A program made the position numbers and the translations under genes. From contig NZ_JAIOAB010000009.1 in assembly GCF_019890635.1 (NCBI RefSeq), forward strand, positions 1-64,000: DNA of 64,000 bases, read 5' to 3'. Positions 1 through 9,132 of the stretch are shown one piece after another (the first letter of the stretch is position 1; the number at the start of each line of letters is the position of its first letter). Below the pieces are notes generated by a model. The model did not search any database and had not been told where the DNA came from. It saw nothing but the letters and a program-made list of their open reading frames with translations. The stretch comes from Streptomyces sennicomposti. GTDB lineage: Bacteria > Actinomycetota > Actinomycetes > Streptomycetales > Streptomycetaceae.

Positions 1-20
1 GCGACCGGGAACGGAACGGA

Positions 21-57
21 ACGAGGGCAGGTCCGCGTCTCGCGGGCCTGCCCTCGT
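21..57. terminator. Strong inverted repeat, probable bidirectional terminator
   Basis: The arms at 21-37 and 41-57 pair over 17 bases with a single G-T pair and a 3-base loop. It sits 25 bases past the stop of the minus-strand ANTAR gene and probably ends that transcript. It may also serve a gene left of the window. Bases 1-81 hold no coding region that I can support. Confidence 0.7.
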
Positions 58-81
58 CGTGTCCCGAGGCGTGTCACGCGG

Positions 82-825
82 TCAGGTGGCGTTCCGCTTC
101 GCGTCGACGATCCGGCGGGCGATGTCGCGCAGTTTGACGTTCTCCCGCTGCGAGGTGCGCACCAGGCTGTCGAACGCCTCGGCCGCGTCGATGTCCTTGC
201 GCTCCATGAGGATGCCGGTGGCCTGGCCGATCAGGTCCCGGGTGCGCATCGCCTCGGTGAGCTGCTCGCGCACGGTCGCCGAGTCCAGGGCGAGGCTCAC
301 GTGCGCGGTGAACAGCCGGCCGATGCGGGTGGCGTCGGCGTCGAAGGCGCGCGGCTTGCCGGCGTAGGCGGTGAGCACGGTCAGCCGCCGCTTCTCGGCG
401 CGCAGCCGCAGCGCGAGCGCGGAGCGCAGCCCCGCGTCGGCCAGCGACCGGCCGCCCTCCTCCGTCTCACTGTCCGTCAGCCGGACCACGGGCGCGTGCC
501 AGAGCTGGTCCCAGCAGGACGCCTGCGCATGCGCGCCGTCGGCTTCCTCCACGGTGCGTACGACCTCGTCGGTCCGGGCGATGCTGCGGCGGTGGCCGTC
601 GCGTTCCAGCACGGAGATGCCCGCGTGCTCCGCCCCCGGCAGCAGTTGCACCGCGAGGCGCACGGCGACCTGCAGGGTGCTGTCCGGAGTGGTGGTGTCG
701 TGCAGTTGCTGGGCGGCCGCCGTCAGGGCTTCGGGCAGCTCGATGTCCCCCAGAAAATGGGGCAATTCAGAAAAGTCGGACGCAGGCACCACGAACCTCT
801 TCGGCATGCACGGCGCTGAGGCCAT
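82..825 (-). CDS. GAF and ANTAR domain RNA-binding antiterminator-type regulator
   Basis: The 247-residue product has a GAF-like sensor region at about residues 45-175 and a C-terminal ANTAR domain at about 185-243, which begins with the typical stretch RDLIGQATGILMERK. ANTAR domains bind paired RNA hairpins and prevent early transcription termination. The GAF part should sense a ligand or partner. The frame stays open upstream as far as 1329, but that part lies over the divergent flavin gene and has no family features. The start at 825 is chosen because a GGAG lies 11 bases upstream; 807 and 849 are alternatives. The gene is divergent from the neighbouring PPOX protein. No target can be named. 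Confidence 0.85.
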   Translation of the reverse strand: MASAPCMPKRFVVPASDFSELPHFLGDIELPEALTAAAQQLHDTTTPDSTLQVAVRLAVQLLPGAEHAGISVLERDGHRRSIARTDEVVRTVEEADGAHAQASCWDQLWHAPVVRLTDSETEEGGRSLADAGLRSALALRLRAEKRRLTVLTAYAGKPRAFDADATRIGRLFTAHVSLALDSATVREQLTEAMRTRDLIGQATGILMERKDIDAAEAFDSLVRTSQRENVKLRDIARRIVDAKRNAT

Positions 826-984
826 GCGCAGGAGAGCTCCGCAGCACATTCCCGACTGCGAGCACAGGACGAACAGAACCTTATCTCGTCCGTCCGCGCG
901 ATTTACGCCTGGTAGACGGTCGGCTTGCGCCCCGGCGAACCGACATGGCACGGCTGTGTGAGGCGGTCGGTCTACGCTGCGGGC

Positions 985-1461
985 ATGGCACCGAACATCG
1001 CGAGCAACACCCGCGTCTCGCGGGACGAACTGCTGGACTTCGTACGGCCCCGCCACCGCGCCCTGCTGCTGACCCGCCGCGCCGACGGCGGCCCGCAGGC
1101 CTCGCCGCTGACCTGCGGCGTGGACGACTCCGGGCGGATCGTCGTCTCCACCTACCCGGAGCGCGCCAAGACCCGTAACGCCAAGCGTGACGCGCGGGTC
1201 AGCCTGGTCGTGCTGAGCGACGAGTGGAACGGGCCGTGGGTGCAGATCGACGGCACCGCCGAGGTGATCGACGCGCCGGACTCGGTGGAGCCGCTCGTCG
1301 AGTACTACCGCAACATCGCCGGCGAGCACCCCGACTGGGACGAGTACCGCGGGGCCATGATCAAGCAGGGCAAGTCGATCATCCGGATCACCCCGGAGCG
1401 CTGGGGCCCGGTGGCCACCGGCGGCTTCCCGGCGCGCCTGGTGAACGACGAGGAGGCGTAG
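985..1461 (+). CDS. PPOX-class flavin/F420-dependent reductase (pyridoxamine 5'-phosphate oxidase fold)
   Basis: The 158-residue single-domain protein has the split-barrel PPOX fold pattern: an N-terminal helix (SRDELLDFVRPRHRALLLT), then ASPLTCGVD and IVVSTYPERAKTRNAKRD, then a strand containing VQIDGTAEVID. The basic run KTRNAKRD is where this family holds the cofactor phosphates. The size and these motifs fit the small actinobacterial F420-dependent PPOX reductases, TIGR03618-like. The ATG at 985 is preceded by a short GC-rich leader without a clear ribosome site, so translation may be leaderless. The substrate cannot be told from sequence, and FMN rather than F420 use cannot be excluded. 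Confidence 0.85.
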   Translation: MAPNIASNTRVSRDELLDFVRPRHRALLLTRRADGGPQASPLTCGVDDSGRIVVSTYPERAKTRNAKRDARVSLVVLSDEWNGPWVQIDGTAEVIDAPDSVEPLVEYYRNIAGEHPDWDEYRGAMIKQGKSIIRITPERWGPVATGGFPARLVNDEEA

Positions 1462-1551
1462 GCCCCTTCGGCCCCGGGCCGCCGCTCGGCCCCGGCTGAT
1501 GGCCGCCCAGCCCCGGGCGGCGACCGGTCGCCGGCCGTCCTGAGCGAGCGG

Positions 1552-2316
1552 TCAGCCGCGGGCCGCCATCGCCTCGATGCCCGCGACCAGCAGGTCCAGG
1601 GCGAAGGCGAAGTCGCGGTCGAGGATCTCCGCCACCGTGTCGCCGCCCCGGGCCGCCACGAGGTCCCGGGACTCCTCGATCACCCCGGCGGTCTGCGGGT
1701 CCCGGCGCACCGACTCCAGGGTCTGCCGGTAGTACTCGTCCGGCGTCAGCCCCGAGTCGGCGATCCGGCCGAAGAAGTGGCCCTCGATCGTGCCGTAGCC
1801 GTAGACGAACTGGAAGACGGCCGAGATGGCACCCGTGATGCCGTGCGCGGGCAGCCCGGTACGGCGGACCACGCGCCGCACCTCGCGCGAGTAGGCAAGG
1901 GCGTTCGGGCCGATGTTCGGGTAGCGGCCGACGAGCGGCGGCAGCCAGGGGTGGCGCACCAGCAGCGCCCGGTAGCCGACGGCCAGCCCGCGCAGCTCCT
2001 CGCGCCAGTCCTCGCCGGTGTCCGGGCGGGGCGGCGGCAGCTCGCCGAAGACGGCGTCGAGGGCGAGTTCGAGCAGGTCGTCCTTGGTGTCGACGTACCA
2101 GTAGACGGACATCGCCGTGACGTTCAGCTCGGCGGCGAGCCGGCGCATCGAGAACCGGTTCAGCCCCTCGGCGTCCAGCAGCCGCACCGTGGCCTCGGTG
2201 ATCCGCGCCCGGTCGAGCCCGGACGGCTGCCCGCCGCCGCGTCCGCCCCGGCGCTCCTTGCCCGCCAGCCAGACACTGCGGCGCGCCGCGCCCTCGGCCC
2301 CGGCCGTCCTCACCAT
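1552..2316 (-). CDS. TetR-family transcriptional regulator
   Basis: The 254-residue protein has a helix-turn-helix at about residues 35-80 (ITEATVRLLDAEGLNRFSMR, then LAAELNVTAMSVYWYVDTKD). The long all-helical C-terminal ligand domain resembles the TetR_C_1 group of TetA repressors. The ATG at 2316 is chosen over the longer frame to 2424 because AAGGAAGG-like bases lie about 8 upstream. It is convergent with the PPOX gene and lies downstream of the ArnT-like gene on the same strand, with a 223-base gap that should hold its promoter. I could not find a convincing palindromic operator there. The ligand and targets are unknown. Confidence 0.85.
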   Translation of the reverse strand: MVRTAGAEGAARRSVWLAGKERRGGRGGGQPSGLDRARITEATVRLLDAEGLNRFSMRRLAAELNVTAMSVYWYVDTKDDLLELALDAVFGELPPPRPDTGEDWREELRGLAVGYRALLVRHPWLPPLVGRYPNIGPNALAYSREVRRVVRRTGLPAHGITGAISAVFQFVYGYGTIEGHFFGRIADSGLTPDEYYRQTLESVRRDPQTAGVIEESRDLVAARGGDTVAEILDRDFAFALDLLVAGIEAMAARG

Positions 2317-2539
2317 GGCGCACCTTCCTCGACTTCCCGAACCGGCGGACCTGCGAAGGGGCCCGTACCCGGGCGACCGCCTCCCCGCCATGGAGTGTGC
2401 CCGCTCCGGCCGGTACGGCAACAAGGTCGTCCCGGGGAGAGGGGAGGCGGGCGGAACGCGGGCGGGCGGGACGCGGGGAGGCGGCGGCCGGATCGGCCAC
2501 CGCCTCCGTGGGCGCCGCGGTCGGTGCGGCGCGGGGCCG

Positions 2540-4957
2540 TCAGCTGCCGGTCACCGGCTGGGTGAGGTCGTAGAAGGTGGCCGAACCGGCCGTCACCTTC
2601 TTGAAGTTCTTCTCCACCCATGAGGTGATCTGCGCGGACGTGCCGTTGCCGCTGCCGCCCATGCCGCCTCCCATGCCGCCGCCCGAGACGAAGTAGTGGA
2701 TCTTGCCCTGCTCCACGTACTTCTTGAACTGCGCGAGGGTCGGGGCCGGGTCGGTGCCGTTGAAGCCGCCGATCGCCATCACCGGGTCGCCGGTGGCGAG
2801 CTGGTAGCTGGCCGCGTTCTGGGAGCCGATGGAGGCGGCGACCCATGTGTACTTCGACGCGTCCTGCTCCAGCAGCTTCTTGGCCGCGGAGCCGACCTGG
2901 GCGCCGTCGAGCAGGCCGCCCATGCCGCCGCCGCCCATACCGCCGGTGCGGCCGCGCTCGCCGCCGGTCCAGCCGCCGCCGGGGAGGCCGGTGCCGCCGT
3001 TCTGCTGCCCCTGGCCGGTGCCGCCGTTCTGCTGGCCCTGGCCGTTCTGGCCCGGCGTGCCGCCGCCGGGGAAGCCTCCGGTGCCGCCACCCGGGAAGCC
3101 GCCGGTGCCGCCTCCGCCGGGGAGGCCGTTGCCGTTCTGCTGCCCCTGGCCGTTCTGCCGGCTCTGGCCGTTGGCGCCGCCGCCTCCGGGGAAGCCGCCG
3201 CCCATGCCGCGACCGCCGCCGCCGAAGCCCATCCGGCTCGCGCCCGCCGGTCCGGCCGTCGGGATGGACCCGGTGTGCGCGGTGTTCACCGTGCTCAGCG
3301 TGTACGCGGTCGGACCGGCCAGGCAGGTCACCAGGGCCGCGGCCACCGTGGCGAGCGCGAGCCGGCGGCCGAGCCGCCCCGCGAAGACCAGACCCAGGGC
3401 CGCGGTCAGCCCGCCCACCAGCACCAGCCACTTCAGCCAGGGCAGGTAGTCGGAGGTGCGGTTCAGCAGGACGTAGCCCCAGGCCGCGGTCGCCGTGACC
3501 GCGGCGGCCAGGGCGAGCGACGCCCACAGCCGGGAGCGCCGGGCCCACAGGGCGGTCGCGCCCATGCCGACGACGGCGGCGAGGTAGGGCGCGAGGGCCA
3601 CCGTGTAGTACTGGTGGAAGATGCCCGCCATGTAGCTGAAGACGGCCGCCGTCATCACCAGCGAGCCGCCCCAGGCGAGGAAGGACGCGCGGGCCAGGTC
3701 GGTGCGCGCCGCCTTCCGGGTGAGCACCAGCCCGGCGACGAGCAGGATCAGCGCGGCCGGCAGCAGCCACGAGATCTGGCTGCCGATCTCGGAGTTGAAC
3801 ATCCGGTCCCAGCCGGTCTCGCCCCACTGGCCCGTGCCGCCGCCCCCGCCGCCACCGCCGCCCACGCTGCCGGTCTCGTCGCCGTTGATCCGGCCGAGGC
3901 CGTTGTAGCCGAAGGTCAGCTCCAGGAAGCTGTTGTTCTGCGAACCGCCGATGTACGGCCGCGAGGACGCGGGCCACAGCTCGACGATCGCCACCCACCA
4001 GCCGCCGGAGACGACGATCGCCGCCGTCGCGAGCGCGAGCTGCCCCAGCCGCTTCTTCAGCCGCACGGGCGCGCAGACGCCGTAGAGCAGGGCCAGCGGG
4101 GGCAGGATCAGGAAGGCCTGCAACGTCTTGGTGAGGAAGGCGAAGCCGACGGCGACGCCCGCCCACACCAGCCACTTGGTGCGGCCGTCCTCCAGGCCCC
4201 GGACGACGAGGTACACGGTCAGCGCCATCAGCAGCGCGAGCAGCGCGTCCGGGTTGTTGAACCGGAACATCAGCGCCGCGACCGGCGTGAGCGCGAGCAC
4301 CGCGCCCGCGATCAGTCCGGCGGCCGGGCTGAACCGGCGGCGTACGGACGCGTAGACCACGGCGACCGTGAGGACGGCCATGATCACCTCGGGGACGAGG
4401 ATCGCCCACGAGCTGAGCCCGAAGATCCGCACCGACAGGGCCATCGGCCACAGCGCGGCCGGGGGCTTGTCGACGGTGATGGCGTTGCCTGCGTCCAGCG
4501 AGCCGAAGAAGAACGCCTTCCAGGACGTGCTGCCCGCCTGTACGGCCGCCGAGTAGAAGGAGTTGGCGTAGCCGGACGCGCTGAGGTCGTAGAGGTACAG
4601 GAGCCCGGTGGCGAGCAGCAGGGCGAGGAAGGCGGGGCGCACCCAGCGCGGGTCCTCGGGCCGGCCGCGCCAGAGGCGGCGCGCGAAGGGCTGCTTCGGC
4701 TCGCCGGCTCCGGGGGCGGGGGCGGTTGCGGGCGGGGGCGCGACTCCGGGGGCGTGCGCCGGGGGCGGCGGGACGGCGGGGGCCGCGGGGGCGATGGTGG
4801 CCGTGGCCGCCGTAGCCGCCGTGGCCGCCGTGGCCGCCGTCGTGGCCGTGGTCGTCGTCGTGGTCGGGGCCGGGGTCGGGGGAGCGGTCGGAGGCGGACC
4901 CCAGGACGAGGGCCCCGCGCCTTCCTTCCGGCCCGTCCGGTCGTGCTCAGTGGTCAT
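2540..4957 (-). CDS. ArnT/PMT-type membrane glycosyltransferase (family 39) with glycine-rich tail
   Basis: The 805-residue integral membrane protein has a proline/threonine/alanine-rich cytoplasmic start (residues 1-110). Many membrane segments follow, with the first outer loop carrying the acidic pair typical of lipid-linked sugar transferases (YDLSASGYANSFYS). A very glycine/asparagine/glutamine-rich linker with NGQGQQNG and GGFPGGGTGG repeats spans about 560-680, and a globular C-terminal domain follows at about 690-805. The family moves a sugar from a polyprenyl-phosphate donor to an acceptor outside the membrane. Its start overlaps the stop of the upstream GT2-GtrA gene by four bases, which suggests coupled translation. 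The pairing resembles B. subtilis YkcB-YkcC. The acceptor is unknown. Confidence 0.85.
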   Translation of the reverse strand: MTTEHDRTGRKEGAGPSSWGPPPTAPPTPAPTTTTTTATTAATAATAATAATATIAPAAPAVPPPPAHAPGVAPPPATAPAPGAGEPKQPFARRLWRGRPEDPRWVRPAFLALLLATGLLYLYDLSASGYANSFYSAAVQAGSTSWKAFFFGSLDAGNAITVDKPPAALWPMALSVRIFGLSSWAILVPEVIMAVLTVAVVYASVRRRFSPAAGLIAGAVLALTPVAALMFRFNNPDALLALLMALTVYLVVRGLEDGRTKWLVWAGVAVGFAFLTKTLQAFLILPPLALLYGVCAPVRLKKRLGQLALATAAIVVSGGWWVAIVELWPASSRPYIGGSQNNSFLELTFGYNGLGRINGDETGSVGGGGGGGGGTGQWGETGWDRMFNSEIGSQISWLLPAALILLVAGLVLTRKAARTDLARASFLAWGGSLVMTAAVFSYMAGIFHQYYTVALAPYLAAVVGMGATALWARRSRLWASLALAAAVTATAAWGYVLLNRTSDYLPWLKWLVLVGGLTAALGLVFAGRLGRRLALATVAAALVTCLAGPTAYTLSTVNTAHTGSIPTAGPAGASRMGFGGGGRGMGGGFPGGGGANGQSRQNGQGQQNGNGLPGGGGTGGFPGGGTGGFPGGGTPGQNGQGQQNGGTGQGQQNGGTGLPGGGWTGGERGRTGGMGGGGMGGLLDGAQVGSAAKKLLEQDASKYTWVAASIGSQNAASYQLATGDPVMAIGGFNGTDPAPTLAQFKKYVEQGKIHYFVSGGGMGGGMGGSGNGTSAQITSWVEKNFKKVTAGSATFYDLTQPVTGS

Positions 4958-6585
4958 CGGGAGTCCTTCGCTTCGGTGTCGTTCGGACGCACCGGCCGCA
5001 GTCGCGTGGTCGCGTCCCCCCGGGTGCGTCCGGCGCCGTCACCGACGCGGAACGGGGTGGTGTCGTAGGCGGCGGTGTCGCGGCCGGAGGTGCCGTGGAC
5101 GGAGGTGTCGTAGGAGCCGCCGTGCGGGGCGTCGTACGAGGTGCGGGCCGGGGCGTCGTACGCGGTGCGGGCCGGGGTGTCGTACGAGGTGCGCGGGGGT
5201 GTGGGGCGCTGCGGGAGCGGGCCGGGGACCGGGGACGGGCGGCCGCCGTCGCCGCTCGTGACGTACACCCGTGCGGACGACCCGCGTACGTCGCCGTCGG
5301 CGCCGGAGGTACCGGTGGTACCGGAGGCCGGGGCGGGCGGGGGCGGCTGGCGGTCGGGGAAGACCCAGGCCCGGAAGAGCAGGAAGCGCAGCACGGTCGC
5401 CGCGAGGTTGGCCGCCACCAGCACCGCGAGTTCGGTGGAGTGCGCCGGGCTGCTGGTGGCCGCGTTCAGGGCGGCCAGCGAGCCGCTGGTCAGGACGAGG
5501 CCGATGCCGAAGACGACGAGTCCCTGCGCCTGGTGGCGCACGGCGCCGCCCCGGCCGCGCACCCCGAAGGTCAGCCGCCGGTTGGCGGCGGTGTTGGCGA
5601 CCGCCGAGACCAGCAGGGCCGCCGCGTTGGCGGTCTGGGAGCCGGCGAACTGCCGGAAGAGGCTGTAGAGCAGCAGATAGAAGAGGGTGGACAGGACGCC
5701 GACGACGCAGAACCCGACGAGCTGGCGGGCCAGTCCCCCCGGCACGTCCTGGATCTCGCGGTCGCGCGGGTCGTCGCCGAACGGCCGGGCCAGCCGGTCC
5801 AGCGGCAGCGAGCCGGTGGCCAGCGCCTTGCCGACCCGCCACACGCCCTTCAGGTCGTCGGTCGCCGTCCTGACGATGTGCACCGTGGAGTCCGGGTCGT
5901 CGACCCAGTCCACCGGCACCTCGTGGATGCGGAGCCCGGCCCGCTCGGCCAGCACCAGCATCTCGGTGTCGAAGAACCAGCCGGTGTCCTCCACCAGCGG
6001 CAGCAGCGCCTGGGCGACATCGCGCCGGATCGCCTTGAAGCCGCACTGCGCGTCGGAGAAGCGGGCCTGGAGCGAGCCGCGCAGGATGAGGTTGTAGGTG
6101 CGGGAGATGAACTCGCGCTTGGCCCCGCGCACCACCCGCGAACTGCGCGCGAGCCGCGAGCCGATGGCCAGGTCGGAGTGGCCGGAGATCAGCGGCGCCA
6201 CCAGCGGCAGCAGCGCGTTGAGGTCGGTGGACAGGTCCACGTCCATATAGGCGAGGACCGGCGCCTCGGAGGCGGACCAGACGGTCCGCAGGGCGCGGCC
6301 CCGGCCCTTCTGCTCCAGCCGGAAGCTGTCCACCTCGGGCAGCTCGGCCGCCAGCCGGGCGGCCACCTGCGGGGTGCCGTCCGTGGAGGCGTTGTCCGCG
6401 ACGGTGATGCGGAACGCGTACGGGAAGGTGCGCGCGAGGTGCTCGTGCAGCCGCAGCACGCACGGCCCGAGGTCCTTCTCCTCGTTGTAGACGGGGATCA
6501 CTACGTCCAGGACAGGCGTACCGGCGTCGCCGGCCGGGAGGTGCTCCCGCGCCGGCAGGGTGCCGGGAGAAGAGTCGGTTCGCAT
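4954..6585 (-). CDS. GT2 glycosyltransferase fused to GtrA-like membrane domain
   Basis: The 543-residue fusion has a GT-A domain at about 20-260 (VLDVVIPVYNEEKDLGPCV; metal-binding AYMDVDLS), typical of polyprenyl-phosphate sugar synthases of the ArnC/DPM type. Four membrane helices of a GtrA-like domain follow at about 310-440, then a disordered tail with repeated TSYDTP/TAYDAP units. It probably makes the lipid-linked sugar used by the ArnT-like protein encoded next. The start at 6585 has AGGAGAG 9 bases upstream. It begins 14 bases after the histidine-kinase stop, so RR-HK-GT2-ArnT looks like one operon. Confidence 0.9.
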   Translation of the reverse strand: MRTDSSPGTLPAREHLPAGDAGTPVLDVVIPVYNEEKDLGPCVLRLHEHLARTFPYAFRITVADNASTDGTPQVAARLAAELPEVDSFRLEQKGRGRALRTVWSASEAPVLAYMDVDLSTDLNALLPLVAPLISGHSDLAIGSRLARSSRVVRGAKREFISRTYNLILRGSLQARFSDAQCGFKAIRRDVAQALLPLVEDTGWFFDTEMLVLAERAGLRIHEVPVDWVDDPDSTVHIVRTATDDLKGVWRVGKALATGSLPLDRLARPFGDDPRDREIQDVPGGLARQLVGFCVVGVLSTLFYLLLYSLFRQFAGSQTANAAALLVSAVANTAANRRLTFGVRGRGGAVRHQAQGLVVFGIGLVLTSGSLAALNAATSSPAHSTELAVLVAANLAATVLRFLLFRAWVFPDRQPPPPAPASGTTGTSGADGDVRGSSARVYVTSGDGGRPSPVPGPLPQRPTPPRTSYDTPARTAYDAPARTSYDAPHGGSYDTSVHGTSGRDTAAYDTTPFRVGDGAGRTRGDATTRLRPVRPNDTEAKDSR

Positions 6586-6599
6586 GTCCCTGACTCTCC

Positions 6600-8225
6600 T
6601 CAACTGCCCTGTCGCACCGGTGTGGTGACGCTGTGGCGTGCCTGTGAGTGGGGTTGTGGAAGAGCCTGTGCGCGAACCTTGGTGCGGGCGTCCGGCTCCG
6701 GATGGAGGGCGGGCAGGTGGACCGTGAACACGGTCCGGCCGGGTTCGCTGTCGACGGTGACGGCGCCGCCGTGCGCGGTCGCCACGGCCTGCACGATGGC
6801 CAGGCCCAGCCCGGTGGAGCCGGTGGCGCGCGAGCGCGCCGAGTCGCCCCGGGCGAACCGTTCGAACACGCGCGGCAGCAGCTCGGCCGGGATGCCCGGC
6901 CCGTCGTCCTGGACGTCCACGCACAGCCACGGCCCGGCGTGCCGCACGCGCGCGGTGACGGTCGTGCCGGGCGGGGTGTGGGTGCGGGCGTTGGCGAGCA
7001 GGTTGACGAGCACCTGCTGGAGCCGGGCCGCGTCGGCCGAGACGAGGGCGGGTTCGTCGGGCAGGTCCAGCCGCCAGTTGTGGTCCCGCCCGGCGGCCCG
7101 CGCGTCGCTGACGGTGTCGACGACGAGCGGGACGAGGTCGGTGTGCTCGAACCGCAGCGGCCGGCCCGCGTCCAGCCGGGCGAGCAGCAGCAGGTCCTCG
7201 ACGAGCAGCGTCATCCGCCCCGCCTCGGACTCGATGCGGCCGAGCGCGTGCCGGGTGTCCGGGCCGACCTCCTCGCGGCCGCGCCGGGTCAGCTCGGCGT
7301 AGCCGCGGATGGAGGCGAGCGGGGTGCGCAGCTCGTGGCTGGCGTCCGCGACGAACTGCCGTACCCGGGTCTCGCTCTGCTGCCGGGCGTGCAGCGCGCC
7401 GTGGATGTGGTCGAGCATGCGGTTGAGCGCGGCGCCGACCTGGCCGACCTCGGTGTGCGGGTCGGTCTCCGGCTCCGGGACGCGCTCGCTGAGGTTCACC
7501 TCGCCGGTGTGCAGGGGCAGTTCGGAGACGCGGGTGGCGGTGGCGGCGACGCGGCGCAGCGGGCGCAGGGCGACGCCGACGATGGCGGCGCCGGCCAGCA
7601 GGGCGGCGACGAGTCCGGCGGTGGTGACGCTGATCTCGACCAGGATCAGGGTGGTGACGGTGTTCTCGACGTCGGCGGTGGGGACGGCCACGTAGTAGGT
7701 GCCGTTGGGGCCGGACACGTACTGGACGCGGTAGCCGCCGAGGCCGGGGACGTCCACCGTGTGCTTGCGGTAGTCGCGCGGGACCGTGTCGAGCACGCCG
7801 AGCTGGGTGCCGGTGAGCGGCTTGGCGTCCATCACGGGGACGTTGTTGTCGCCGTTGACCTTGGTGCCGACCTCGGCGTCGGTGACGGTGCCGTTGTCGA
7901 CCTTCGCGACGATCGTCTCCTCCGGCTGCGGGCCCCGGGTGACGAACTCGACCAGGTCGACGCTGCTGCCCTGCCGCTGGGGCGTCAGGCCGCCGCCCGT
8001 GCGGCCGTCCGGCGGCCGTGGGCCGCCCGCCGCCCGCATGGCGACCTCCGTGAGCCGGCCGTCCAGCTGCTCGTAGAGGTGGGAGCGCAGGGCGAGCGTC
8101 GTCACGGCGCCGATCACCGAGCAGACCACGGCGATCAGCACCACGGACGCGACGACGAGCCGCGTCCGCAGCGTGCGCGGCTTGGGGGCTCGCCGCTGCG
8201 TGCGCGACCGTCGCCGCCCGCTCAT
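6600..8225 (-). CDS. Sensor histidine kinase (HAMP, HisKA, HATPase)
   Basis: The 541-residue membrane kinase has TM1 at about 21-45, an extracytoplasmic sensor region at about 46-190, TM2 at about 190-213 and HAMP to about 275. The phospho-acceptor histidine lies in DASHELRTPL at about residue 293. The ATP-binding domain has the N box NLLANARTH, G1 DDGPGIP and the glycine-rich GLGLAIV. Its ATG overlaps the response-regulator stop by four bases (ATGA), so the two are translationally coupled. The signal sensed is unknown, but the downstream glycosyltransferases suggest a cell-envelope stimulus (inference). Confidence 0.93.
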   Translation of the reverse strand: MSGRRRSRTQRRAPKPRTLRTRLVVASVVLIAVVCSVIGAVTTLALRSHLYEQLDGRLTEVAMRAAGGPRPPDGRTGGGLTPQRQGSSVDLVEFVTRGPQPEETIVAKVDNGTVTDAEVGTKVNGDNNVPVMDAKPLTGTQLGVLDTVPRDYRKHTVDVPGLGGYRVQYVSGPNGTYYVAVPTADVENTVTTLILVEISVTTAGLVAALLAGAAIVGVALRPLRRVAATATRVSELPLHTGEVNLSERVPEPETDPHTEVGQVGAALNRMLDHIHGALHARQQSETRVRQFVADASHELRTPLASIRGYAELTRRGREEVGPDTRHALGRIESEAGRMTLLVEDLLLLARLDAGRPLRFEHTDLVPLVVDTVSDARAAGRDHNWRLDLPDEPALVSADAARLQQVLVNLLANARTHTPPGTTVTARVRHAGPWLCVDVQDDGPGIPAELLPRVFERFARGDSARSRATGSTGLGLAIVQAVATAHGGAVTVDSEPGRTVFTVHLPALHPEPDARTKVRAQALPQPHSQARHSVTTPVRQGS

Positions 8226-8962
8226 GAGACCGCGGGCTTGATCAGGTAGCCGGCGCCGCGCCGGGTGTGGATCATCGGCTCCCGCCCGGCGTCGATCTTG
8301 CGCCGCAGGTAGGAGATGTACAGCTCGACGACGTTGGCCTGCCCGCCGAAGTCGTACGACCAGACGCGGTCCAGGATCTGCGCCTTGCTGAGCACGCGCC
8401 GCGGGTTGCGCATGAGGAAGCGGAGCAGTTCGAACTCGGTGGCGGTGAGGTGGATGTCCTGCCCGCCGCGCGAGACCTCGTGGCTGTCCTCGTCCAGGGT
8501 GAGGTCGCCGACGACCAGCACGGACTCGGAGCGCCGGTCGGCGGCGCCGGCGCGCCGGATCAGTCCGCGCAGCCGGGCGACGACCTCCTCCAGGCTGAAC
8601 GGCTTGGTGACGTAGTCGTCCCCGCCCGCCGTGAGCCCGGCGATCCGGTCCTCCACGGCGTCCTTGGCGGTCAGGAACAGCACGGGCACGTCGGGCAGCT
8701 CGCGGCGCAGCCGGCCGAGGACGGTGAGGCCGTCCATGTCGGGCAGCATCATGTCGAGGACGACGGCGTCGGGCCGGAACTCGCGCGCGGTCTGCACGGC
8801 GCCCTGGCCGTCCCCCGCGCTGCGGATCTGCCAGCCCTCGTAGCGCAGGGCCATGGACAGCAGTTCGGTGATCGACAGCTCGTCGTCCACCACAAGCACC
8901 CGGACGGGGCTCCCGTCCGGCCTCAGCAGTTCGGTGCGCCCCTGGGGCGAGGTCGTGGTCAT
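8222..8962 (-). CDS. OmpR/PhoB-family response regulator
   Basis: The 246-residue regulator has a receiver domain with the acidic pair in VLVVDDE, the phospho-acceptor Asp in VVLDMMLPDMDG, the Thr in LFLTAKD and the Lys in VTKPF. A winged-helix DNA-binding domain follows at about 140-235 (HLTATEFELLRFLMRNP; VVELYISYLRRKID; RRGAGYLI). It is the first gene of the RR-HK-GT2-ArnT operon. The ATG at 8962 has an AAGGTG 6 to 12 bases upstream; an upstream GTG at 8971 and an ATG at 9031 remain open. Repeated palindromic elements just upstream may be its own binding sites. Confidence 0.93.
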   Translation of the reverse strand: MTTTSPQGRTELLRPDGSPVRVLVVDDELSITELLSMALRYEGWQIRSAGDGQGAVQTAREFRPDAVVLDMMLPDMDGLTVLGRLRRELPDVPVLFLTAKDAVEDRIAGLTAGGDDYVTKPFSLEEVVARLRGLIRRAGAADRRSESVLVVGDLTLDEDSHEVSRGGQDIHLTATEFELLRFLMRNPRRVLSKAQILDRVWSYDFGGQANVVELYISYLRRKIDAGREPMIHTRRGAGYLIKPAVS

Positions 8963-8983
8963 GGTGGACACCTTGTCGGCGCC

Positions 8984-9048
8984 CTCTGAGAACACGCTTG
9001 CACTAATCTGTGATTTCCCTGAGAAACGCACAGGCGCCTCTCAGGGAA
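8984..9048. promoter_or_regulatory. Repeated CCCTGAGA elements upstream of the two-component operon
   Basis: CTCTGAGAACACGC at 8984-8997 and CCCTGAGAAACGC at 9017-9029 are direct copies 33 bases apart, about three helical turns. A third copy lies inverted: TTCCCTGAGA (9015-9024) and TCTCAGGGAA (9039-9048) form a perfect 10-base inverted repeat. OmpR-type regulators usually bind direct repeats in phase with the helix, so autoregulation by the adjacent response regulator is a fair inference. Confidence 0.55.
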
Positions 9049-9132
9049 CACCTGGGAACGGGGCGGCCGGTGACGGGGCGGCATCTGCCGGGCGGCCGGG
9101 GGGACGGGGGGCGGGGGCCCGGGGGGACGGCC

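Noticed and set aside
2696-5068. Long plus-strand frame of 790 codons opposite the ArnT-like gene
   Set aside because: Shadow of high-GC coding on the other strand; composition is low-complexity and no domain is seen.
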